Under the pieces are notes generated by a model that saw only the letters and a program-made list of their open reading frames with translations, did not search any database and was not told the DNA's origin. Made by a program: the position numbers and the translations under genes. From an uncultured Flavobacteriales bacterium (GTDB taxonomy: Bacteria; Bacteroidota; Bacteroidia; Flavobacteriales_F; PHOS-HE28), in the NCBI GenBank assembly GCA_937872175.1, contig CALMPI010000016.1, positions 1 to 64,000 on the forward strand: a DNA stretch of 64,000 nt. Reading direction: 5' to 3'. This document shows positions 1 to 7,557 of the stretch, one piece after another (within the stretch, counting starts at the first letter, position 1; each line of letters starts with the position of its first letter).

Positions 1-1
1 C

Positions 2-1207
2 CGGATCATCAAGATCTATCCCGCTCAACCTATCAACAGGTTATTAGAGGTGCCCATGCTACAGTGGCGCTACAACATCGTGAGCGACAACGGCCCGGTG
101 GACAGCACCCTCAGCGACTTCGTGCACGAATGGAACGAGACCTACGCCTCACCGCGCCTGATCATCTCGAACGTGGGCGACATGATGGCGGAGTTCGACC
201 GGAAGTACGGCACCCAGATCCCGACCTGGAGCGGCGACTTCACGCCCTATTGGGAGGATGGCGCGTACAGCACGGCCAAGGAGGAAGGCGAGGTGCGCGT
301 GCTGAGCGCGCGGCTCACCAACCTGATCGAAGCGGCCAGGATCCTCAACAAACCCATCGACCCGCACCTGCTCTACCGCGCCAAGCGCAGCATTGTGATG
401 TGGCACGAGCACACCTGGGGCGCGTGGTGCAGCATCAGCGATCCGGATGCCCACTTCACCACCGACCAATGGCGGGTGAAGAAGGCATTCGCGGATAGTG
501 CGGGGTGGTATGTGGAAGCGATCGAAAGAACGCTCTCCTCCGGGCAAGCTCCGATTCAGGAGGAGAAGCAGGCATCAGTTCTTAGGATTCCTGAGGATGA
601 TGCGTTCAGGTGTTGGAAAGTCAATGGACTCGATCCCAAGAGTTTCATCACGACCTCCCCCATGGAGTTGAAATTCGAGAAAGAAGAAGATGGAGTGGCT
701 CACCGTCGATATCAGATCGAATACACACCAACACGGACCAAAGAATCACTTCATATCTCTATTCCGATCCGGATCCCCAACGCCACCGTCCGCATCGGCA
801 TCGGCGATACCTGCGTGACGCCCGAAAGCGGCCGCATCCCCGGCAGCAACAACGACTTCTTCTGCGCCCAGCGCTGGATCGATGTGAGCAACGACAGCAT
901 GGGCGTCACCATCGTCTGCCCCCAAGGCGCGATCTGGGAAGTGGGCGAACTAGTGGACGAGCGCAAGGTGAACCCCGGCAGAGGCACGAACCCGGAGATG
1001 TATAAGGCCTGGAAGACCGAGGCGAAGAGCAGCAGCACCATCTACCTCTACGCCCTCAACAACTACTGGCACACCAACTTCAAGGCCGACCAGGAAGGCC
1101 CTATCACCTTCGACCTCTACCTGAAGATGCACGGGCCGTTCAAGCTGGAGGACGCGCGGCGGTTCGGGTTGGAGATGACGCGGCCGTTGATCACGTGGTG
1201 GAAGTAG
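2..1207 (+). CDS. GH38-like (DUF5054-type) glycosidase, C-terminal part (5' truncated)
   Basis: The frame is open from base 2 without a stop, so this is the 3' part of a gene that begins left of the window; the in-frame GTG at 50 and ATG at 56 are unlikely to be its true start. The protein contains a GDFTPYWEDGAYSTA segment followed by a helical stretch and a MWHEHTWGAW motif. These resemble the region after the catalytic domain in GH38-type alpha-mannosidase relatives, including the DUF5054 group. The last ~200 residues look like a beta-rich C-terminal domain. By family, it would hydrolyse glycans, but substrate cannot be told. Bases ~500-770 are visibly AT-richer than the rest of the gene. 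The family call is from motif memory only. Confidence 0.55.
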   Translation, partial: RIIKIYPAQPINRLLEVPMLQWRYNIVSDNGPVDSTLSDFVHEWNETYASPRLIISNVGDMMAEFDRKYGTQIPTWSGDFTPYWEDGAYSTAKEEGEVRVLSARLTNLIEAARILNKPIDPHLLYRAKRSIVMWHEHTWGAWCSISDPDAHFTTDQWRVKKAFADSAGWYVEAIERTLSSGQAPIQEEKQASVLRIPEDDAFRCWKVNGLDPKSFITTSPMELKFEKEEDGVAHRRYQIEYTPTRTKESLHISIPIRIPNATVRIGIGDTCVTPESGRIPGSNNDFFCAQRWIDVSNDSMGVTIVCPQGAIWEVGELVDERKVNPGRGTNPEMYKAWKTEAKSSSTIYLYALNNYWHTNFKADQEGPITFDLYLKMHGPFKLEDARRFGLEMTRPLITWWK

Positions 1208-1212
1208 AATGC

Positions 1213-1330
1213 GGTGAATGGTGAATGGGAGTTGGTGAATGGAACGCTAGCCCGGCGGCATTCCCCATTCACCATTGACCATTCGCCATTCACCACCAAC
1301 CAACTCCCATTCACTTTCAGCCATTCACCG
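1213..1330. repeat. Heptad-repeat inverted repeat (GGTGAAT family)
   Basis: Runs of a 7-bp-period unit (GTGAATG and variants) on the left are answered by complementary CATTCAC units on the right. Perfect arms include 1221-1236 pairing with 1299-1314 (16 bp) and 1217-1229 pairing with 1264-1276 (13 bp), so several pairing registers compete. It fills the gap between the GH38-like gene and the SUI1-type gene and ends directly at the -7 box of the latter. Same design as the repeats at 19274-19398 and 38731-38827. Confidence 0.85.
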
Positions 1331-1338
1331 AAATTTGC
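1331..1338 (+). promoter_or_regulatory. Putative -7 box for the SUI1/YciH gene
   Basis: AAATTTGC, a partial match to the Bacteroidota -7 consensus TAnnTTTG, ends 5 nt before the GTG at 1344. It supports that start over the ATG at 1275, which lies inside the repeat. Confidence 0.4.
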
Positions 1339-1343
1339 ACCTT

Positions 1344-1679
1344 GTGAAGAAGCGCCCCACCCTTTCCGATCTCGGTGGCCTGGTGTACAGCACCAACAAG
1401 GGCCTGAGCACCGCGCGGGAGCCCGCCACCCTGCCCCCGCAACAGCAGGACCTCCGCATCCACCTGGACCGGCTGAAAGGCAACAAGGTGGTGACCCGCA
1501 TCGTGGGCTTCGTGGGGAAGGAGGCCGATCTGGAGGACCTGGGCCGCGCCCTGAAGAGCAAGTGCGGCGTGGGTGGCAACACCAAGGACGGTGTGATCCT
1601 GTTGCAGGGCGACCACCGCGACAAGGTGCTGGTCTACCTCGCGGAGAAAGGGTACAAGGCGAAGAAGGCAGGGGGATGA
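1344..1679 (+). CDS. yciH: SUI1/eIF1-like translation initiation factor (YciH family)
   Basis: A 111-residue protein with an N-terminal tail ([17 protein letters not shown]) and a SUI1 fold domain over about residues 35-110, including [17 protein letters not shown] and the C-terminal [17 protein letters not shown]. This matches the YciH/eIF1 family in size and motifs. Family members bind the small ribosomal subunit; in bacteria the role is accessory, possibly initiation fidelity. GTG 1344 was chosen because the upstream extension is translated repeat DNA and a -7 box sits just before it. Followed after 31 bp by a small secreted protein with its own -7 box, so probably monocistronic. Confidence 0.88.
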   Translation: MKKRPTLSDLGGLVYSTNKGLSTAREPATLPPQQQDLRIHLDRLKGNKVVTRIVGFVGKEADLEDLGRALKSKCGVGGNTKDGVILLQGDHRDKVLVYLAEKGYKAKKAGG

Positions 1680-1697
1680 TCCCCGCCGGAGGTTCCC

Positions 1698-1706
1698 GAC
1701 CTTTGC
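1698..1706 (+). promoter_or_regulatory. Putative -7 box
   Basis: GACCTTTGC ends 4 nt before the ATG at 1711, close enough that the transcript would begin at or near the start codon. Confidence 0.45.
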
Positions 1707-1710
1707 GCCC

Positions 1711-2097
1711 ATGCGCAGCACCATCGCCCTTCTCGCCTGCCTCTTCGGACTCTCCGCGCAAGCGCAGATCGCCCATGACCTCACCGTGTTCTCCGAGGAT
1801 GGCAAGGCCTTCACCCTGGTGGTGAACGGCCAGGCCGTGAACGCCGAGCCCGCATCGAGCGTCACCGCCAGCGACATCCATGTGGACTATGCGCGCGTGG
1901 TGGTCCGGTTCGCGGACGGGACAACGCCGGATATCGACCGCAAGAACCTCCAGATCGCCGACCCCGGGACCGGCGCCAAGGGGCCCGTGGTGGCCGTGTA
2001 CGCGATCAAGGAGAAGAAAGGCGAGCAGGTCCTCCGCTTTGTTTCCCGGTCGGACAAGAAGATCCAGGCGCCGTCGGTGATCATCATCAACAACTGA
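1711..2097 (+). CDS. Secreted protein, Bacteroidota conserved (DUF4476-protein N-terminal type)
   Basis: 128 residues with a signal peptide (MRSTIALLACLFGLSAQAQ, cleavage near 19). The mature part DLTVFSEDGKAFTLVVNG continues through VDYARVVVRFADG and IDRKNLQIAD. It resembles the N-terminal half of secreted Bacteroidota proteins that often carry a C-terminal DUF4476; here DUF4476 is absent and the protein ends at VIIINN. Function unknown. A -7 box directly precedes the ATG. The next gene starts 14 bp after the stop and may be co-transcribed. The family link is from motif memory. Confidence 0.75.
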   Translation: MRSTIALLACLFGLSAQAQIAHDLTVFSEDGKAFTLVVNGQAVNAEPASSVTASDIHVDYARVVVRFADGTTPDIDRKNLQIADPGTGAKGPVVAVYAIKEKKGEQVLRFVSRSDKKIQAPSVIIINN

Positions 2098-2111
2098 GCG
2101 CTCCGAGAGGC

Positions 2112-2615
2112 ATGGGCCGCAGGAAGCTGGAACGATACCGCTTCACCGCGCCGTTGGAGAAGATGAACGCACAGATGGCCTTCATGTACGTGGAGGTGCC
2201 GTTCGATGTGCAGGCGGTCTTCGGCACCAAGGGGCGCGTGCGGGTGCTGGGCACGGTGAACGGCGTGGCGGTGGACCGCGCCCTGATGCCCCAGAAGAGC
2301 GGTGTGCACATCATCATCCTCGGGGGCGACATCCGCAGGGCGGCCAAGATCAAGCGTGTGGGACAACCTGTGGAGGTGGAGATCTGGAGGCACCCTTCGC
2401 CCGAGGTGCTTGAGCTACCCGAGGCCCTGGCCGAGACCCTCGACTTCCTGCCCGAGATGAAGGCCGCGTGGGATGCGCTCACCCCCGGCATGCGGCGAAG
2501 CATGTGCTACTGGGTGGGCAGCGCGAAGACCGAGGCCACGCAGGCCAAGCGGGTGGCGGAGCTGCTCAGGCGGTTCGAGGCCGGCGACTTCCAGGTGGGC
2601 AAAGGCCGCCGTTGA
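2112..2615 (+). CDS. DUF1905 / YdeI-OmdA family protein
   Basis: 167 residues. The N-terminal half (YRFTAPLEKM to GVHIIILGGDIRRAAKIKRVGQPVEVEI) is a DUF1905-type beta domain. The C-terminal part (LPEALAETLDFLPEMKAAWDALTPGMRRSMCYWVGSAKTEATQAKRV, cited from 20-residue-scale segments) is the YdeI/OmpD-associated helical domain, with the usual arrangement of a helix-break-helix ending in a cationic tail RFEAGDFQVGKGRR. Members are cytoplasmic and poorly characterised; some are linked to antibiotic or bacteriocin tolerance. Fourteen bases after the preceding secreted protein, so possibly in one transcript. Confidence 0.82.
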   Translation: MGRRKLERYRFTAPLEKMNAQMAFMYVEVPFDVQAVFGTKGRVRVLGTVNGVAVDRALMPQKSGVHIIILGGDIRRAAKIKRVGQPVEVEIWRHPSPEVLELPEALAETLDFLPEMKAAWDALTPGMRRSMCYWVGSAKTEATQAKRVAELLRRFEAGDFQVGKGRR

Positions 2616-2702
2616 TGGTCGGCCTCGTCGGCGGGGAGGCCTGCTCCATCGGCCCTGCGGCAAGGTCGGTCCGGTAGCGGTGGGACGGATGGTGTCCTGG
2701 CT

Positions 2703-2710
2703 TACCTTGG
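2703..2710 (+). promoter_or_regulatory. Putative -7 box for the T9SS cargo gene
   Basis: TACCTTGG, 20 nt before the ATG at 2731; a 7/8 match to TAnnTTTG. Confidence 0.4.
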
Positions 2711-2730
2711 GCACCCTTGTTGAACCACCC

Positions 2731-4575
2731 ATGCTTCGCCTCCTGACCCTCGCCGGCCTTGCCCTGACCGTGTATCCGCTGGCCGCCCAGTTCCCCGCCA
2801 CCCTGCCCGGTGACCGGACCTGGGTGAACGCCCACGGCCAACAGATCGCCATCAGCCCGCCCGTGGCGGCCCGCTCCGTGGGTCCGCTGCGCGACCTGCC
2901 TGCGCTGGAGGACCTCGACCTGCCTGTGGCGGAACGCAAGCTGACGCGCAACATCCAGGTGCAGCGTGCGGTGGAGAACCTGGACGCCCTGCCCAAAGGC
3001 GAGGACCCCGCCCTGCAGCGGAGCGCCGCCAGCCGTCTTTCCCGCCAGCCGCTTGTCTCCTTCGCCGGGCAGAACGGATCGGGCATCCCGCCGGACCCGA
3101 CGGGGTCCGCCGGACCTGACCACTACCTGCAGTGCGTCAACACCTCCTGCCGCCCCTACACCAAGACCGGTGCCAGCGCCGGGAGCACCTTCAGCCTGGC
3201 CAGCATCTGGCCCGGAAGCACCAACGATGGCGACCCGATCGTGCTCTACGACCGGCATGCCGACCGCTGGTTCATCAGCCAGTTCCAGGTGAGCGGCAAC
3301 GAGATCCTCTTCGCCGTGAGCCAGACCAACGACCCCACGGGCGACTACTACACCTACTCCTGGTCCTTCTCGCAATTCCCCGACTACCCCAAGTTCTCGA
3401 TCTGGTGGGATGGGTACTACATGACCTCGAACAGCACGCATACCGCAGTGGTGTTCGAGCGCGAGAAGATGCTCCAGGGCCTGCCCGCCCAGCGCATCCA
3501 GCTGTCGGCGCCCAGTGCCGCCAACGCGGGCTTCCGCTCGGTGCTGCCGGCCGATGCCGACGGCGACCTGCCGCCGAACGGCACCCCGTGCTACTTCTTC
3601 AACCTGGAGGATGATGCCTGGGGTGGCGTGCCGGACGACCGGATCAAGATCTATGAGATGACCACCGACTGGGCCACTCCGTCGAACACCCAGGTGGTGC
3701 AGAGCCAGACCCTGAACACGGACCCGTTCGACACCAACTTCGGCTTCGGCTTCAGCAACATCAGCCAGCCCGGCACCAGCGACAAGCTGGATGCGGTGTC
3801 GCAGATCCTGTACTTCCGTGCCCAGCACGTGCGCTTCGTGGGCCACAGCAGCGTGCTGCTCTGCCATGTGGTGGACGTGAACGGCGGCAACCGCGCCGGC
3901 ATCCGCTGGTACGAGCTGCGCGACGCGAACGACGGCAACTTCAGCATCCACCAGCAGGGCACCTGGTCGCCGGACAATGGCAACCGGTGGATGGCGAGCA
4001 TCGCCATGGACAACCAGGGGAACATCGGCATGGGCTACTGCCACACCAACCCCAGCACGACCGTGTACCCCGGCCTGCGGTACACGGGCCGCTATGCCAG
4101 CGACCCGCTGGGGCTGATGACCGTGCCCGAGCAGACCATCATCGATGGCGGCGGCTCGCAGACCGGCTTCAACCGCTACGGCGATTACTCGCACACCGCC
4201 CTGGACCCCAACGGCACCACCTTCTGGTTCACCGGCGAATACCTCAGCGCTTCCGGTCAGCCCCGCACCCGCATCGCCTCCTTCGACCTGGTGGCCACCG
4301 TGGGGCTCGATGGCGATGCCGCCCTTCCCCAGGCCAGCCTGAACGCCTGGCTGGACGGGACCGACCTTCGGGTGCAGTACATGGGTGCTCCGGATGATGG
4401 TCTGGTGGCCGATGTGATCGGCATGGATGGACGGATCGTCAGCTCCCTCCAGGTGAGCGCCCCGGCCGGCAGCTGGCAGGGCCGCTTCCCCACCGAGGGG
4501 CTCGCCTCCGGCGTGTACTTCGTGCGCGTGGGCAACACCGCGGGCCAGAAGGTCCAACGCATCGTGCTGCCGTGA
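2731..4575 (+). CDS. Secreted protein with type A T9SS sorting domain
   Basis: 614 residues. The start at 2731 gives a signal peptide (MLRLLTLAGLALTVYPLAAQ) directly after a -7 box; the longer open frame upstream has no such signature. The body contains SFAGQNGSGIPPDPTGSAGP, DRHADRWFISQF and FSIWWDGYYMTSN, which look like a beta-propeller-type exported domain of unknown activity. The last ~75 residues (DLRVQYMGAP... IVSSLQV... GLASGVYFVRV... VQRIVLP) form a typical T9SS C-terminal sorting domain, so the protein is expected to be exported and surface-attached or released. The next gene overlaps its stop (GTGA at 4572-4575). Confidence 0.85.
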   Translation: MLRLLTLAGLALTVYPLAAQFPATLPGDRTWVNAHGQQIAISPPVAARSVGPLRDLPALEDLDLPVAERKLTRNIQVQRAVENLDALPKGEDPALQRSAASRLSRQPLVSFAGQNGSGIPPDPTGSAGPDHYLQCVNTSCRPYTKTGASAGSTFSLASIWPGSTNDGDPIVLYDRHADRWFISQFQVSGNEILFAVSQTNDPTGDYYTYSWSFSQFPDYPKFSIWWDGYYMTSNSTHTAVVFEREKMLQGLPAQRIQLSAPSAANAGFRSVLPADADGDLPPNGTPCYFFNLEDDAWGGVPDDRIKIYEMTTDWATPSNTQVVQSQTLNTDPFDTNFGFGFSNISQPGTSDKLDAVSQILYFRAQHVRFVGHSSVLLCHVVDVNGGNRAGIRWYELRDANDGNFSIHQQGTWSPDNGNRWMASIAMDNQGNIGMGYCHTNPSTTVYPGLRYTGRYASDPLGLMTVPEQTIIDGGGSQTGFNRYGDYSHTALDPNGTTFWFTGEYLSASGQPRTRIASFDLVATVGLDGDAALPQASLNAWLDGTDLRVQYMGAPDDGLVADVIGMDGRIVSSLQVSAPAGSWQGRFPTEGLASGVYFVRVGNTAGQKVQRIVLP

Positions 4576-4901
4576 TCCGCGTGTTCAACGGCCTGCTGGC
4601 CGCATCCGTCCTGTTGTGTGGATGTGCGGGAGGGAAGAGCGCACCGTCCGGCGGTGCCGCACCACCACCTCCGGGCCACACGCTCGGCACGGTCACCCTC
4701 GCCCATGCCGCGGAAGGATGCCCTGTGCTCATCGCCCTGGATCCGCCCGGGGAGCTCGGTCACCTGATGCCGGTCGGCTTGGACGAACGCTACCGGCAGG
4801 AAGGACAGAAGCTGAGCTTCACCTACACCCTGTCGCGGATCCACTCCGGTGGCTGCAACACGGGCACGCCCGCCGTACTGGACAGCATCGCGCTCCGCTG
4901 A
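4572..4901 (+). CDS. Small putative lipoprotein
   Basis: 109 residues, starting with GTG that overlaps the stop of the T9SS gene (GTGA), which indicates translational coupling. The N-terminus MIRVFNGLLAASVLLCGCAG is a lipoprotein-type signal with a non-ideal lipobox (LCGC). A short proline-rich linker follows, then a ~70-residue domain with EGCPVLIALDPPGELGHLMPVGL. No family recognised. It ends 4 bp before the convergent TylF-type gene. Confidence 0.7.
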   Translation: MIRVFNGLLAASVLLCGCAGGKSAPSGGAAPPPPGHTLGTVTLAHAAEGCPVLIALDPPGELGHLMPVGLDERYRQEGQKLSFTYTLSRIHSGGCNTGTPAVLDSIALR

Positions 4902-4905
4902 GCGG

Positions 4906-5655
4906 TCAGCGCTTGCGGAAGTAGCCGTTGGAGTACTCGTTCGCGTAAAGCACGTGCACCTTCTCCGGCTTGTCCGAGAAGAACTCGTCGCAGGCGCGCT
5001 TCACGCCGGGTGAGCGATAGCCACCGGACAGCCCGCGGCGGGCCAGTACCTGCTCATCGTAGTACACCGCGATCATGCCGATGGCGCCAGGAGCCATGCG
5101 TGCATACACATGCGGCAGCACGTGCCTGGTGCTCTCGTACAGGTCACCATCGATGAGGGCAAAGGCGATCCGTTCGGGCAGTTGCTGCGGTACCGTGTCC
5201 TGGAACCAGCCTTTGTGGATGTGCGGATGCTTCAGGCCGAGCGCGTCGAATTTGCGCTTGAACACGTCGAGCGGAGCCGCCATGTACCCCTTGCCGTAAA
5301 CCCCGTCGGCCACATCGGTCCCTGTCAGTTCGGGCAGGCCCTCGAAGCTGTCGAACGCATGGACCTGCCGATCGGGAGCCAGCGCGCTCACCACCTTCTG
5401 CATCACGATGGTGCTGTCCCCCGCATTGCAGCCCAGGTCCACGATATCGCCGGGCACCTTGTAGGCGATCACTTGCTCAAGGAGATGGAAGAGGTTCATG
5501 CGGGCCTTCACGTTGGCCATGTCGCTCGGTGCGGGCGTGAGCCGCACCGGGAGGTGGAGCTTTCGGAAGGCCTTGTTCATGAACAGCTGCCACGCGGTCG
5601 GTGTGCGGTGGTCCCAGTCGAAGGTGGTGGCGATGAAGGCGTTGTCCATGCTCAT
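4906..5655 (-). CDS. TylF/MycF-family O-methyltransferase
   Basis: 249 residues. SAM-binding motifs DLGCNAGDSTIVMQ and HAFDSFEGLPEL, plus the acidic IDGDLYESTRHVLPHVY segment that carries the metal ligands in macrocin O-methyltransferases, place it in the TylF/MycF family. These Mg-dependent enzymes methylate sugar hydroxyls in macrolide, glycan or other secondary-metabolite contexts. No glycosyltransferase lies nearby, so the acceptor is unknown. ATG 5655 was chosen (MSMDNAF) because a TATGTTTG box lies 39 nt upstream; the longer frame runs into non-coding sequence. Confidence 0.82.
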   Translation of the reverse strand: MSMDNAFIATTFDWDHRTPTAWQLFMNKAFRKLHLPVRLTPAPSDMANVKARMNLFHLLEQVIAYKVPGDIVDLGCNAGDSTIVMQKVVSALAPDRQVHAFDSFEGLPELTGTDVADGVYGKGYMAAPLDVFKRKFDALGLKHPHIHKGWFQDTVPQQLPERIAFALIDGDLYESTRHVLPHVYARMAPGAIGMIAVYYDEQVLARRGLSGGYRSPGVKRACDEFFSDKPEKVHVLYANEYSNGYFRKR

Positions 5656-5694
5656 GGGTGGTGGAGGTCCGATGGTGATCCCGATCGGCGCGCT

Positions 5695-5702
5695 CAAACA
5701 TA
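5695..5702 (-). promoter_or_regulatory. -7 box for the TylF-type methyltransferase
   Basis: TATGTTTG on the minus strand is a full match to TAnnTTTG, 39 nt before the ATG at 5655. Confidence 0.55.
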
Positions 5703-5771
5703 GCCGAGCGCCCACCACCCTTCCGGGGCTTCGCCCGCAACCGACGAACAGCACGTCGTGTACACCGGGGC

Positions 5772-6461
5772 TCAGGACTCGAACACGAGGCTGTCCGATG
5801 AAGCGCCGAGGTCCAGCAGCATGGCCTTCAGATCGGGAACGAAGCTCTCCGGTCCGCAGAGGTAGAAGCACTGGTCGAAGTCCCTGATCAGGCCCACGAG
5901 GTCATCGCGGTCGATGCGCCGGTCGCGGAAGCCGATCACGTTCTCCCGGGTGAAGGTCTTCAGGTAATGCCGGCCCAGCATGCGTGCGAGCTCGTCATCC
6001 AGGAACACATCCCCGGCGGTGCGGTTCGACCACACCAGCGTGTGCCCCTTCAGGGCCTTCACCCGGTGCAACTGCCGAAGAATGGCCAGGAAGGGCGTGA
6101 TGCCCGCCCCCCCGGCGAAGAACACGCCCGGCCCCTTGTACGCGATGGTGCCGAACACATCGCCCAGAAGCAGATGCTCCCCCTTGCGCACGGTGCCCAT
6201 CTGCCGGGTGACGCCCTGATGCGCATCGTAGATCTTGACGATGAGCTCCAGGGTCCGCGCGCCCGGCGGGGCCGTGAAGGTGAAGGGCCTGGGCTTGTCA
6301 CGCCAGCCGTCACGATCGATCGCCACCATGCAGCCCTGCCCCGGCGTGAAGACGAACCCCTTCGGTCGGGACAGCGTGAAGCGCTTCACCGTGGGATTCA
6401 GGAACACCGCCCCGCGCACCTCGACGCGGTGCCGATCGCCGGAGGGGTCGCCTTCGCTCAC
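5772..6461 (-). CDS. Ferredoxin-NAD(P)H reductase-like flavoprotein
   Basis: 229 residues. The FAD-binding barrel includes DKPRPFTFTAPPG (RxYS/T-type segment as RPFTFT) and the NAD(P)-binding half has FFAGGAGITPFLAIL, TLVWSNRTAGDVFL and the C-terminal FYLCGPESFVPDLK. This fits the FNR superfamily of electron-transfer reductases, lacking a fused ferredoxin. GTG 6461 was chosen because it overlaps the stop of the upstream gene as GTGA (6458-6461), showing coupling; an alternative longer frame extends into that gene. Partner and electron acceptor unknown. Confidence 0.82.
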   Translation of the reverse strand: MSEGDPSGDRHRVEVRGAVFLNPTVKRFTLSRPKGFVFTPGQGCMVAIDRDGWRDKPRPFTFTAPPGARTLELIVKIYDAHQGVTRQMGTVRKGEHLLLGDVFGTIAYKGPGVFFAGGAGITPFLAILRQLHRVKALKGHTLVWSNRTAGDVFLDDELARMLGRHYLKTFTRENVIGFRDRRIDRDDLVGLIRDFDQCFYLCGPESFVPDLKAMLLDLGASSDSLVFES

Positions 6462-7138
6462 GGAAGCGCGCAATGGTAGGCCGCGGCCATCGGATCGCAG
6501 CGCTCGAACAACGGCAGTTCCATGCCCGGTCGCACGAGCAGCAGCTCCCACGGGTCGGCCACGGCCAGGAACCGCGCCCCCGATGGCGTGATCTCCAGTT
6601 GAAGCGCGCGGTCGTGCGCCCGTTCGGTCCGGGGCGTACAAAGCATGTGGCGCATCAGCACCCCTTCACCGATGCCGGTTCGTTTGGTGAACATGCGCAG
6701 GTCCAGGTAGCCCTCCATCAAGCGGTCGCGAAGGTGATCGGCCCGTTGCACCTTCCACACGTCGCGACCGGCCTGCTCGCGCATCTGTCGCACCAGCTCG
6801 AACTGCTCGTGCGTCGGCTCCGCGTAGGTGGGCTTGAACACCGCATCGGGCGCGGGGTCCTTCCGCAGTTCGGCCATCAGGGCGGCTCCGCGCTGTTGGC
6901 GCACGAGGATCAGTTCCTTCTCCGGGATGTGGAGCAGGTATTCGCCGCCCTTCGGGGTAGGCACATAGCCGTGGTACCGTTGGAACTCGCCATTGACCTC
7001 GCGGCGGCGGATGAGCCCCAGGCGCACCAGGGGACCCAGATCGGCCCGGGGGCCAAGGAAATCGGTCAGTTCCTCCTGCCCTTGTTCGCGGGCACGAAGG
7101 ATCCTGTTCCAGCGGATGTCGAACACGGCCGAGCTCAT
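6458..7138 (-). CDS. Hypothetical protein coupled to the FNR-like reductase
   Basis: 226 residues, no signal peptide or membrane span. Residues ~15-60 (RILRAREQGQEELTDFLGPR, VRLGLIRRREV, GYVPTPKGGEYL) read like a winged-helix fold, and the central region is charged and helical. I do not recognise a family. The start at 7138 (MSSAVFD) is supported by a TCACTTTGG box 4 nt upstream; an ATG at 7198 would place the box inside the gene. GTGA overlap with the downstream reductase suggests they act together. Confidence 0.72.
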   Translation of the reverse strand: MSSAVFDIRWNRILRAREQGQEELTDFLGPRADLGPLVRLGLIRRREVNGEFQRYHGYVPTPKGGEYLLHIPEKELILVRQQRGAALMAELRKDPAPDAVFKPTYAEPTHEQFELVRQMREQAGRDVWKVQRADHLRDRLMEGYLDLRMFTKRTGIGEGVLMRHMLCTPRTERAHDRALQLEITPSGARFLAVADPWELLLVRPGMELPLFERCDPMAAAYHCALP

Positions 7139-7142
7139 GGTG

Positions 7143-7151
7143 CCAAAGTGA
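7143..7151 (-). promoter_or_regulatory. Putative -7 box for the 6458-7138 gene
   Basis: TCACTTTGG on the minus strand, ending 4 nt before the ATG at 7138. Confidence 0.4.
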
Positions 7152-7322
7152 AGGCCGGCTGCGCCCGATCCGAAGGGCAGTGCCACGGCGTTCATCAACA
7201 GGGCCCGTTTGAAGGAAGGGCTTCCAGGTGGCTATCCGCTTGGCCGTCAAGCGGTGTCGCGCACCGAACGGCTTGTTCACCGCCGCCTGTGCACAACCAG
7301 ACCGTGGGGTGCGGGCATCCGT

Positions 7323-7466
7323 TCACGCCTCGCTGCCGTGTGGCTCCTTCCCCGCCGGCGCCTGCTTCGTGGCCTCTTCCTGCTCGTCCCGGGCGATCAT
7401 GCGCTTCACCAGCTTCAGGGTGGCCTTGCGCTTGCGGTTGCGGTTCTGTCTGCTCTTCTGCGGCAT
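7323..7466 (-). CDS. Small basic protein (47 aa)
   Basis: The protein opens MPQKSRQNRNRKRKATLKLV and is strongly basic for its first 24 residues, then becomes acidic/polar (ARDEQEEATKQ). Real-gene evidence is a minus-strand CATCTTTGC box 15 nt before the ATG and the lack of any competing gene here. The basic head suggests nucleic-acid or ribosome binding; that is inference. No family recognised with certainty. Confidence 0.5.
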   Translation of the reverse strand: MPQKSRQNRNRKRKATLKLVKRMIARDEQEEATKQAPAGKEPHGSEA

Positions 7467-7481
7467 GATGGGTGCGATGGG

Positions 7482-7490
7482 GCAAAGATG
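7482..7490 (-). promoter_or_regulatory. Putative -7 box for the 47-aa gene
   Basis: CATCTTTGC on the minus strand, 15 nt upstream of the ATG at 7466. Confidence 0.4.
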
Positions 7491-7557
7491 GGGTGCTTCC
7501 GCTGGCGACGGGCAACCCCGGGGGCCGCTCATGGGTCATGCTTCCACCGAAGACCCC

